In this document: piece after piece, positions 6,354 to 12,135 of the stretch
Position numbering within the stretch: the first letter of the stretch is position 1
How the letters are laid out: each line of letters starts with the position of its first letter
Assembly: GCA_026770585.1 (NCBI GenBank)
Contig: MU648482.1
Span: 1 to 12,135, forward strand
Reading direction: 5' to 3'
Source of the DNA: Baffinella frigidus
Taxonomy: Eukaryota > Cryptophyceae > Cryptomonadales > Baffinellaceae
Length of the DNA: 12,135 nucleotides
Made by a program: the position numbers and the translations under genes
The notes under the pieces: model-generated
Database searches by the model: none
Told to the model about the DNA's origin: nothing
What the model saw: only the letters and a program-made list of their open reading frames with translations

Positions 6354-6437
6354 TCTCGTTTCTTCGAATTTATTGAAAAACGAGGAGCTCCGACAGGTGT
6401 GGCCGCCTTCAAACCTACTATACACCTAAACCTGCAT
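6354..6437 (-). repeat. 84-bp direct repeat, copy downstream of the WD40 gene
   Basis: Partner of 5480-5563, about 94 percent identical. It starts 22 nt past the WD40 stop, consistent with a shared 3' untranslated region or transcript-end cassette. Confidence 0.95.
6355..6384 (-). terminator. Hairpin with AATAAA loop after the WD40 gene
   Basis: The CTCGTTT/AAACGAG stem surrounds a 16-nt loop reading TTCAATAAATTCGAAG on the minus strand. It lies 76-105 nt past the WD40 stop. The stem is identical to the copy after ANK2, while the two repeats differ elsewhere. Confidence 0.6.
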
Positions 6438-6459
6438 CATGCTCTGTGCCGGCATGTGC

Positions 6460-7827
6460 TTACATCATGTGTGCTATAGTTCCCAGAAGGTCTGGCGACA
6501 AGGTCTGTATTATCGACAGCACACCGAGGCGTTTGTGATGGCCCTGCGCAAATGCAAGACGTCTCTCGTGCTTCTCGGGAGTGTCTTCGACGGTCACACA
6601 GAAGGTAGCGCAGATGATCTCAGACGGTAATACGACCGGAGCCGACAATTCCTGTGGATACCAGTCCCGGGGGTAGCGAAGCGGGATGGGAAGATCGTAC
6701 TGCTTGAACGCCTTGAGTCTGCTGCCGTCCCGGGGGTCCCACATGCGAACGTACATGTCATTTCCTGAACTTACCAGCAGTTTCCCGTCCAGAGAGAAAG
6801 AGAGAGATGTCACGCCACCATCACACCCAGGCGTCGCAAAGTCCTTCCACCGAAGCTTGTTGTCCGTGCTGTTGTAAACGGCAACGAATCCACAGATCCG
6901 CCCCCCTTCGCCTATCTCTCCGATGATGCGTTCTCCAGCAACTGCCACGCTCAAACCGTCGGGTGAAATCGCCAGAGCGTTCACCGCGTCTTCGCTGCGC
7001 TTGAGATGTATTCCACCATTCGGTCCATCGTCGCTCCCGTCATATCCACATGAATCAACGGTCTTCACTTGCCCTCTTTCATATCCGCAGATGTATTGCT
7101 CTGAATCCGGTGTCCAAGCGACCGCGCGCATTTCACAGCGCGACCACGCCGTCTGCGAAGGTTGGAAGGGAGAGTGGACGTGGATGCCATCCTTCGTACG
7201 GAATTCGCAAATAAACCCCTCCGCATCCGCCACGACGAAATACAACCCATTTGCACTGAACGCGATTGCCTTTGGTTCACATGGGTTATATCCTGTGATT
7301 CTGTGAAGCACCGCTGCGGTTCCTGCGTCCCACACCAGTATAACCCCGGTTGCGTCGGCGCTAGCGATGCGGCCCCCGATGTGGCTGATGGCCATTGCCG
7401 TGATCTCCGACCGATGTCCAACGGCTGGGCATTCGCTCTCAGGCCACGCGTGTAGCCAGGGCATGCACTTGCACGAGATCTTCTCTTCACTCGTACAAGA
7501 TGAGTCGTCGTGTCCCACGAAGCGACGTATGAACAAGCCCGTTGTGACGTCCCATGTAGAGAAGCCGTTGTCGGAGTCCTTCACGGCGATCACAGCCCCA
7601 TTCACAGAGGCCACCGCGACCGGAAAAGAGACATCGGTTCTGTCCCAAACCGAATGACCTAGTCGAACAATGCTGGAGACACCGTCGGTAGATATCCCCA
7701 TTGTTTTTCTGCCCATGTTGACCATGACACGAAACTTGCGCATTTCCGTAAGGCCAATGCCACCCGGTCCAGAAATAGACTCGTCAAGTACGGTCACCGT
7801 ACCATCCCTCATGACCACAACCAACAT
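6460..7827 (-). CDS. WD40-repeat protein with conserved C-terminal tail
   Basis: A 455-aa protein. WD40-type blades are seen at about 70-103 (FSTWDVTTG), 137-176 (GHRSEITAMAI..GVILVWD), 184-212, 233-259, 279-323 (VNALAISPDG) and 337-374 (VTSLSFSLDGKLLVSSG..VRMWD); residues 1-60 may supply a further degenerate blade, giving a six- or seven-bladed propeller. Residues 375-423 are a linker. Residues 424-455 form the tail AFAQGHHKRLG followed by LSPDLLGTI, which aligns without gaps to the end of ANK1 (13 of 32 identical, both ending at the stop). The propeller would bind a partner and the tail may recruit a common factor (inference). ATG at 7827; GCTTATATCATC lies about 40-50 nt upstream. A 54-bp piece (6828-6881) is copied at 8477-8530. 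Confidence 0.92.
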   Translation of the reverse strand: MLVVVMRDGTVTVLDESISGPGGIGLTEMRKFRVMVNMGRKTMGISTDGVSSIVRLGHSVWDRTDVSFPVAVASVNGAVIAVKDSDNGFSTWDVTTGLFIRRFVGHDDSSCTSEEKISCKCMPWLHAWPESECPAVGHRSEITAMAISHIGGRIASADATGVILVWDAGTAAVLHRITGYNPCEPKAIAFSANGLYFVVADAEGFICEFRTKDGIHVHSPFQPSQTAWSRCEMRAVAWTPDSEQYICGYERGQVKTVDSCGYDGSDDGPNGGIHLKRSEDAVNALAISPDGLSVAVAGERIIGEIGEGGRICGFVAVYNSTDNKLRWKDFATPGCDGGVTSLSFSLDGKLLVSSGNDMYVRMWDPRDGSRLKAFKQYDLPIPLRYPRDWYPQELSAPVVLPSEIICATFCVTVEDTPEKHERRLAFAQGHHKRLGVLSIIQTLSPDLLGTIAHMM

Positions 7828-7864
7828 TGGTCAAATAAACCGTGTCAGGCAAACACGTTGGTAT

Positions 7865-7876
7865 GATGATATAAGC
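7865..7876 (-). promoter_or_regulatory. TATA-like element of the WD40 gene
   Basis: Minus strand GCTTATATCATC, 38-49 nt before the ATG at 7827. The GATAAAAAC array lies further upstream. Confidence 0.45.
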
Positions 7877-7891
7877 TGTTTATTTGCGTGT

Positions 7892-8141
7892 GCTTTATCT
7901 GGTGTTTTATCGTGTTTTTATCGTGTGTTTTTATCGTTTTGCATGTGTTTTATCAATGTAACATGTGTTTTATCGTTTTACATGTGTTTTTATCGTTTAC
8001 ATGTGTTTTTATCGTTTTACATGTGTTTTTATCGGTTTCAGCCGTCCTTCTATTGTTTTTATCAATTTAACGTGTGTTTTTATCGGTTTTATCGAATAGA
8101 TGGACGGCTGACAGATTTATCGTTTTTATCGGAACACCCTC
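7892..8141 (-). repeat. T-rich motif array with hairpin, upstream of the WD40 gene
   Basis: TTTATC (GATAAA on the minus strand) occurs about 14 times in 250 bp, mostly as TTTTTATCG spaced by ACATGTG in units of about 20 bp. The array contains an inverted repeat, CAGCCGTCCTTCTATT (8039-8054) against AATAGATGGACGGCTG (8095-8110), a 16-bp stem with one mismatch. From about 7963 to 8141 it matches 9861-10019, with one extra 20-bp unit here. Both copies sit upstream of minus-strand genes (WD40 here, MYND there), so this is a duplicated upstream region, possibly regulatory. Confidence 0.9.
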
Positions 8142-8308
8142 TTGCTTGCCATGGTGTACATATTCTGCGTACTGAGCGTCTTGGCTGACATCACTGGTTG
8201 TTTGGTAGCTACGGTTGATGCCATACGCCACGACTTCTCGATGTGACCGCATACAGTCTCATGGTCTGGGTATGTACGCGATGAGTTCATACCCATTCCC
8301 GCGAATTT
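8140..8308 (-). pseudogene. Fragment copy of the 181-aa orphan
   Basis: 169 bp match 4362-4530 with three mismatches and no gaps (offset 3778). It encodes the equivalent of residues about 105-160 in an open frame, but has no start of its own and lacks both ends of the gene. The three substitutions all change an amino acid (R to W, S to P, T to M). The 797-bp stretch 7828-8624 holds no intact gene: it consists of the T-rich array, this fragment, two more gene fragments and simple repeats. Confidence 0.93.
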
Positions 8309-8336
8309 ACAATCAACATCATGTTTTCTTACCCGT

Positions 8337-8444
8337 ACGATAGACTGCAGCCCATAGCTCCACCTGCAGCCCCCATCTGCGGGCAACTTCAGCCATGTGT
8401 GCCAGCCCTACGACGGTGACCATTTATATAATAGGAGAGGTGGT

Positions 8445-8445
<1 letters not shown>
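8337..8445 (-). pseudogene. Copy of the ANK2 promoter and 5' end
   Basis: 109 bp match 6119-6227 with five mismatches (offset 2218). It includes the TATA-like element, both candidate ATG codons and the first 20 or so codons. The frame then runs into unrelated sequence and stops, so at most a peptide of about 34 residues (25 from the inner ATG) could be made. The promoter copy is intact, so it may still be transcribed. Confidence 0.92.

Positions 8446-8476
<31 letters not shown>
8446..8476. repeat. TG dinucleotide microsatellite
   Basis: About 15 TG units lie between the ANK2 and WD40 fragments. The copied ANK2 segment ends in GGTGGTG and may have seeded it. It marks the junction of two duplicated pieces. 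Confidence 0.95.
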
Positions 8477-8479
<3 letters not shown>

Positions 8480-8530
8480 GCGTCGCAAAGTCCTTCCACC
8501 GAAGCTTGTTGTCCGTGCTGTTGTAAACGG
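8477..8530 (-). pseudogene. 54-bp fragment of the WD40 gene
   Basis: Identical over 54 bp to 6828-6881, an internal part of the WD40 gene (around residues 316-333). Perfect identity suggests a recent copy or gene conversion. No coding role is likely. Confidence 0.93.
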
Positions 8531-8550
8531 TTATGGTTTCATGTATTCAT

Positions 8551-8624
8551 ACAGACATCACCCACACCACGCCACACCACACCGCACAACAGACATCTCC
8601 CACACCACACCGCACCACATCACT
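8551..8624. repeat. CA-rich degenerate repeat after the MYND gene
   Basis: Two related blocks, each starting ACAGACATC and continuing with CCCACACCAC-type sequence, fill the space up to the MYND stop. On the minus strand this is a GT-rich 3' region. No clear hairpin or AATAAA is seen here, unlike after the WD40 gene. Confidence 0.7.
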
Positions 8625-9737
8625 CTATGACTGCGTGAGTCTAGATGCAAATATCGTCACGGGCACCCCATACATGTTCGCCATCTCCGTAACCTCCACT
8701 AGCAGGTCTGTGTCCCAGCCGTCTCTCGGATGGAACATCACCAGGGTAATGAGATCTTGGACAATGCGCACAAACCCCGGGCGCCATTCGACGACCGCGT
8801 CGGTGTTCTTATTGACGAGATCAATCAAAATGCGTACTTCCCGTGCCATCTCTTTGTGTCTTCCGCGTGCGTCGTGGACCTGAGCGAGTTGGAGATGCGC
8901 GTATAAGTGCTCTTGGCATAATCCTTTCGGCGAAAACCCGTAGGCCGTACGAAGTACCGAAGGGAACCGTAGAGCAAGGGTCTCTGCCTCATCATACGCG
9001 CCGGTTTCGAGAAGCACCTCAATGAGGATCGATGAAGCGTCCAACTCGCGTGTCGCCATTTTTGCAAATGATTCTGTGCCATCTCCCTCTTTCGATGCAG
9101 TAACAGCGGAGCGGAGCAGATTTATGGCGTCCGCGTGGCGTCCCTGCGCACGTGCGATCTGTCCGAGTGCCACACCGGTCGTAAATTCCGCAAATGCGCT
9201 TCTGTGGGTTGTGCAGACGACGCGTGCCTGTTGGAAGCACGCGATGACTTGCTCATCATAGTGGTTTTCGAGAGTCGTTGAGAGAAGACGGCCTAGCACG
9301 CAGAGCGATTCAACTTGGAGGTTGAAGAACTCATACTTGCCGTAGAGCGCGATCTGCTCGCGGAGGATTGGAATGCATTTGTGTGCGTATTGAAGTTCAC
9401 CGGTCGCGTCTGCGGCCCGTTCGTATGCAAAAGCGAACACACGGAGCACAGTTCGCCGCAGTTGATCTAGCTTCAGTCCTGGCGGTTCGTCGCGTTTCAT
9501 CATCCGCTCGAAGAACCCCGACCACTTCAGCGTCTTGCGCCAGTCTTTGGCCTTGTCTGCTACGATGGCTTGTTCCAACGCGTATGTGCTGCAGGGCTTG
9601 CACGTAGTCTTGTGCGTCCCCCAGTCCGCCTTCTGACACTCGACGCCGCAGTACGACACCGCCATGCATTTCGCGCAGGACTTGGACTTCACACCACCGG
9701 TAACGCCGGTGGTTTTCCCGCAAGGACACAACGGCAT
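8625..9737 (-). CDS. MYND zinc finger protein with helical/TPR-like repeats
   Basis: A 370-aa protein. Residues 4-46 form a MYND finger with ligands C4, C6, C21, C24, C30, C34, H42 and C46; spacing from C21 onward is canonical (CxxC, x5, C, x3, C, x7, H, x3, C, with YC, CQ and DW..H residues), but the first pair is CxC instead of CxxC. The rest is all-helical, with TPR-like units clearest at about 180-215 (ALGQIARAQGRHADAINLLRSAV) and 228-262, and a possible one at 278-312. MYND fingers usually bind proline-rich peptides or protein partners, so this is probably a protein-interaction adaptor rather than an enzyme; no SET domain is present. ATG at 9737 is the first in frame; CCAATAAAAAGC lies about 50-60 nt upstream, and the gene is divergent from the 630-aa gene across 410 bp. 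Confidence 0.92.
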   Translation of the reverse strand: MPLCPCGKTTGVTGGVKSKSCAKCMAVSYCGVECQKADWGTHKTTCKPCSTYALEQAIVADKAKDWRKTLKWSGFFERMMKRDEPPGLKLDQLRRTVLRVFAFAYERAADATGELQYAHKCIPILREQIALYGKYEFFNLQVESLCVLGRLLSTTLENHYDEQVIACFQQARVVCTTHRSAFAEFTTGVALGQIARAQGRHADAINLLRSAVTASKEGDGTESFAKMATRELDASSILIEVLLETGAYDEAETLALRFPSVLRTAYGFSPKGLCQEHLYAHLQLAQVHDARGRHKEMAREVRILIDLVNKNTDAVVEWRPGFVRIVQDLITLVMFHPRDGWDTDLLVEVTEMANMYGVPVTIFASRLTQS

Positions 9738-9786
9738 GTGTCCGGCGCGTGTGTGTTGTGTTGCTCTTTGCGTTTGCGCATGCCCT

Positions 9787-9799
9787 GCTTTTTATTGGG
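9787..9799 (-). promoter_or_regulatory. TATA-like element of the MYND gene
   Basis: Minus strand CCCAATAAAAAGC, 50-62 nt before the ATG at 9737. Further upstream on the same strand lies the second GATAAAAAC array. Confidence 0.4.
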
Positions 9800-9860
9800 T
9801 TTTTGAAAGACCAACGATGTGTGTTTATCGTGTATAAAGTTTTATATTTTTACCATGATT

Positions 9861-10019
9861 TGTGTTTTTATCGTTTTACATGTGTTTTTATCGTTTACAT
9901 GTGTTTTAATCGGTTTCAGCCGTCCTTCTATTGTTTTTATCAATTTAACGTGTGTTTTTATCGGTTTTATCGAATAGACGGACGGCTGACAGATTTATCG
10001 TTTTTATCGAAACACCCTC
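9861..10019 (-). repeat. T-rich motif array with hairpin, upstream of the MYND gene
   Basis: Second copy of the array at 7963-8141, one 20-bp unit shorter, and closely matching from 9898 onward. The inverted repeat lies at 9917-9932 and 9973-9988 with one internal mismatch. The gap 9738-10147 holds this array and the two divergent promoters. The 630-aa gene's frame stays open through this region (no stops in the T-rich DNA), but I do not consider that part coding. Confidence 0.9.
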
Positions 10020-10067
10020 GGGTGTTCGTGTTCCCTCCCAACCGGTGTAGTAAATTACCGTCTGACT

Positions 10068-10080
10068 ACTTAAATTTTTT
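10068..10080 (+). promoter_or_regulatory. A/T promoter-like element of the 630-aa gene
   Basis: ACTTAAATTTTTT, 68-80 nt before the ATG at 10148, between the duplicated array and the gene. Confidence 0.35.
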
Positions 10081-10147
10081 CGGAATCCACCTTGCAATTC
10101 CATCACACCGCCTGTTGTGCTCCACGGTGTTGGTGTGGTGCTGTGAT

Positions 10148-12040
10148 ATGGTATTCATAGAAATACGATCATCGGGTCGTATCGTTCAACACAAGTACGA
10201 ACCATTGGTATGTGACCCTTCGGGTGCGACCGTCTGTGAAAAAACGGACCACACTCCAGATGCCATCGTCGACGAAAAGATGCGCCAACCTCCGCGTCTC
10301 CAAGTGCCACACCTGCGCCACACTCCAGATGCCATCGTCGACGAAAAGATGCGCCAACCTCCGCGTCTCCAAGTGCCACACCTGCGCCAACCTCCGGAGA
10401 CGATCGTCCGTCGCTACTATGAGAGCATCCGTCCAACGTTCACCAGTCGCGTCACCACATTTACGAATACGATCCCATGGTTCACAGAAAGCCAGAACAG
10501 GTACTTCAACGTGGATCTGTTCGCGAAACACATTTTCCAGAAAGTGTCCGACTTTGAGGGTGTCGCGACGGGGTCGATTGCAGCACGCGATTTCTGTCTT
10601 CCGTTCCAAGATGCCCAGACGAGCCGGATCAGGGACATCATGACCAGCGCTCCAACCCCCGCCGGCGCTGCATCCGTCGTACAGACGCTCGACTTCGACC
10701 AGATAGAGGCGGAGTCGGAGTCCCTGGGCATGCTGAGCATGAGAGACCTGCAGCCGGGGTTGCCCATCTATCCATCGACCCAACAAATCATCCGTCTTTC
10801 ACAGACGGAGGTCAACCCCGGCGACATCGGAACCATCTTCGATTCGTCCATGTCCGACTCCTCCAACATCACCCCGCCGCTTCTGTCGAGCTCTCGTGCT
10901 CTATGGGGATCGATATGCGAGTCGAGGTACGATGTGGATCGTCTCTTCGTCATGACCGCTGCTGTGAAGACAGCGGAGCAGCTCATGCTATCGTCTATCA
11001 TCGTGGTGGACGACCTCTACGAGATGCTCGTGGTCGCGTCGGTGCTGCGCAGGACCATGAAAGCGTACGATATCCCTGTGTGTGAGTTCTTTGTCGGTGT
11101 GATCTGGTGTGGCGACAGCGCGACTTCGATCAACAAAACGAAAGAGGAGAGGATTCGCCAGCTGAAGGAGCTTCGGGAAACACTCACAGCGCGCGGTATC
11201 GTGGTGACACTACGCCGTACCCCCGTGCTCAACGCTCTCGTGGAGGCACTGGTGTATTACAAGATGAACAAGAACGAAAGCCCCGGCAACTCGTTCTGTT
11301 ACCATGATGAAGTCTCCAAGTTCAACACCTCCGTCGCATTGTTGAAATCCGTGGAGCGTGTCATCGACCTCAAAAAGGAGCGAATGATGAAGCACCCTTC
11401 TGTGGACTCGTCGGTATCGACCATCGACAAGAAGCAGCACCCTTCTGTGGACTCGTCGGTATCGACCATCGACAAGAAGCATCGCTCGAGGAAAGAACAG
11501 AGAAAGGCCGCTCGTCGCATCAAACGTTCCCCTCACCATACGGTGGTCGACCCAATTTCAGCCAACGTATCCATCGACACTGCGGCGGTCTCCCCAGTTT
11601 CAGCCAACGTATCCATCGACACTGCGGCGGTCTCCCCAGTTTCAGCCGAGTGGGCTTCATGGGACTACAAAGCGTCTGTGGTGGCAGAATGCACCCAAGA
11701 ACCCATGGATGATCAGACGTTGTCGGAGTTGGCGTACCGGGACGACGAGATCGAGGAAGATGAGAGGCGGGCGTGTCAGTACAGACATCCTCTCGTGATA
11801 CAACAGCAACGGTTGGTTGGCATCAATCTCCCCTGCTGTCTCGGCTTCATCCTCATCATGGACGACAAAGACGACGACGACAACGACCAAGACAACCCCG
11901 TCGACAAGTCTCAGGGTCTCAAGAAACACATTGACGTTTTGTGTGGTAGACTCGACCCCTACCATCGCATGCCCAAGCCGCATTGCACAGTGATGCTCAC
12001 ACACGCACCGCCGTCAATCAAAAACACGGGGTTTGCGTAG
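10148..12040 (+). CDS. Orphan 630-aa protein with three exact in-frame duplications
   Basis: No recognised family. Residues 35-80 are two identical 23-aa units (HTPDAIVDEKMRQPPRLQVP plus HLR); 416-445 are two 15-aa units (HPSVDSSVSTIDKK plus Q or H); 471-498 are two 14-aa units (SANVSIDTAAVSPV). The core 85-410 looks like a mixed alpha/beta fold (IIVVDDLYEM, FFVGVIWCGD, GIVVTLRRTPVLNALVEALV). Residues 446-460 are strongly basic (RSRKEQRKAARRIKR), a possible nuclear or nucleic-acid-binding signal, and 571-582 are almost all Asp/Asn. The start at 10148 is chosen because the open frame upstream (to 9749) runs through the duplicated T-rich array and translates to low-complexity Phe/Cys/Tyr. The gene opens just after a promoter-like element and ends at a TAG beside a tandem array. 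Confidence 0.85.
   Translation: MVFIEIRSSGRIVQHKYEPLVCDPSGATVCEKTDHTPDAIVDEKMRQPPRLQVPHLRHTPDAIVDEKMRQPPRLQVPHLRQPPETIVRRYYESIRPTFTSRVTTFTNTIPWFTESQNRYFNVDLFAKHIFQKVSDFEGVATGSIAARDFCLPFQDAQTSRIRDIMTSAPTPAGAASVVQTLDFDQIEAESESLGMLSMRDLQPGLPIYPSTQQIIRLSQTEVNPGDIGTIFDSSMSDSSNITPPLLSSSRALWGSICESRYDVDRLFVMTAAVKTAEQLMLSSIIVVDDLYEMLVVASVLRRTMKAYDIPVCEFFVGVIWCGDSATSINKTKEERIRQLKELRETLTARGIVVTLRRTPVLNALVEALVYYKMNKNESPGNSFCYHDEVSKFNTSVALLKSVERVIDLKKERMMKHPSVDSSVSTIDKKQHPSVDSSVSTIDKKHRSRKEQRKAARRIKRSPHHTVVDPISANVSIDTAAVSPVSANVSIDTAAVSPVSAEWASWDYKASVVAECTQEPMDDQTLSELAYRDDEIEEDERRACQYRHPLVIQQQRLVGINLPCCLGFILIMDDKDDDDNDQDNPVDKSQGLKKHIDVLCGRLDPYHRMPKPHCTVMLTHAPPSIKNTGFA
10250..10387 (+). repeat. Exact 69-bp tandem duplication in the 630-aa gene
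   Basis: 10250-10318 and 10319-10387 are identical and add 23 residues in frame. A further CAACCTCCG partial match follows directly. Confidence 0.97.
11393..11482 (+). repeat. 45-bp tandem duplication in the 630-aa gene
   Basis: 11393-11437 and 11438-11482 are identical apart from the last codon (CAG against CAT). The unit is 15 residues, Ser- and Asp-rich. Confidence 0.97.
11556..11647 (+). repeat. Exact 42-bp tandem duplication in the 630-aa gene
   Basis: 11556-11597 and 11598-11639 are identical; 11640-11647 (TTTCAGCC) starts a third copy. The unit is 14 residues. Confidence 0.97.
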
Positions 12041-12135
12041 GTGAGACATTGGCCAGTGCAGAGAGGGCGAGTGGGACATTGGCCAGTGCCAGAGAGATGA
12101 GACATTGGCCAGTGCAGAGAGGGCGAGTGAGACAT
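12041..12135. repeat. Tandem array at the right edge of the window
   Basis: Units of 28-30 bp start at 12041, 12071, 12099 and 12127 (cut by the window). Each contains GACATTGGCCAGTGC with the near-palindrome CATTGGCCAGTG. Units 1 and 3 are nearly identical and unit 2 differs, so the true period may be a 58-bp pair. The array starts directly after the stop of the 630-aa gene. Confidence 0.9.

Noticed and set aside
8316-8345. Splice donor (GGGTAAG) after the ANK2 fragment copy on the minus strand
   Set aside because: No acceptor with a matching downstream frame was seen and other genes lack introns; a chance match is likely.
9749-10147. Extending the 630-aa protein upstream to 9749 (763 aa)
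   Set aside because: This part translates the duplicated T-rich array and hairpin into Phe/Cys/Tyr-rich sequence, overlaps the MYND promoter, and the same DNA at 7963-8141 is clearly non-coding.
10424-10450. Transposase or recombinase genes to explain the repeats
   Set aside because: No integrase, transposase or homing-endonuclease motifs were found in any frame; the duplications look like recombination or replication events.
10997-11060. Phosphoribosyltransferase-like motif (SIIVVDDLYEM) in the 630-aa protein
   Set aside because: The hydrophobic-DD core is similar, but the TG(G/A)T loop that binds PRPP is missing.
1-12135. tRNA or other structured RNA genes
   Set aside because: No T-loop GTTCRA-type box with a pairing acceptor stem was seen by eye on either strand; a covariance search was not possible.

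Overview
The window looks like part of a large eukaryotic DNA virus genome (Nucleocytoviricota), or a copy of one inserted in a protist or alga. Every gene is a single uninterrupted reading frame. Most starts are preceded by a TATA-like A/T element, and several stops are followed by a small hairpin. The gene set (two ankyrin-repeat proteins, a WD40 protein, a MYND-finger protein, a secreted cysteine-rich protein and several orphans) is typical of giant-virus accessory regions. Base composition is roughly balanced, about a third of the window is non-coding, and exact repeats are abundant. This would suit a phaeovirus-like (brown-algal) genome, but no core viral gene is present, so the group is a guess. 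A repeat-rich protist locus cannot be excluded.

Layout. 1-264 holds two tandem arrays (44 bp and 29 bp units). 369-1466 (+) is ANK1, an ankyrin protein whose last exon-like segment and stop are tandemly copied downstream (1413-1605). 1803-2123 (-) is a 106-aa orphan. 2278-4059 (-) is a secreted GCC2/GCC3-EGF protein of 593 aa. 4297-4842 (-) and 5016-5408 (-) are orphans. 5657-6178 (-) is ANK2, flanked by 84-bp direct repeats that carry a hairpin with AATAAA in its loop. 6460-7827 (-) is a WD40 protein. 7828-8624 has no intact gene: it holds a T-rich motif array and then shrunken copies of three neighbouring genes in their original order. 8625-9737 (-) is a MYND-TPR protein. 9738-10147 is a divergent intergenic region with a second copy of the T-rich array. 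10148-12040 (+) is a 630-aa orphan containing three exact in-frame duplications. 12041-12135 begins another tandem array that runs off the window.

How the genes may work together. ANK1 and the WD40 protein, built on unrelated repeat scaffolds, end in the same 32-residue tail (AFAxGxHxRLG, then an LxPxLLxxI-like helix), placed exactly at the stop in both. By analogy with poxvirus ankyrin proteins that carry C-terminal F-box-like PRANC domains, this suggests interchangeable target-binding heads on a common hook, possibly for ubiquitin-ligase recruitment. The MYND and ankyrin proteins also look like host-interaction adaptors. The cysteine-rich protein would act at a surface or outside the cell. 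These functional links are inference.

The strongest signals are the shared tail, the collapsed segmental duplication at 8140-8530, and the copied upstream and downstream regulatory cassettes shared between different genes.
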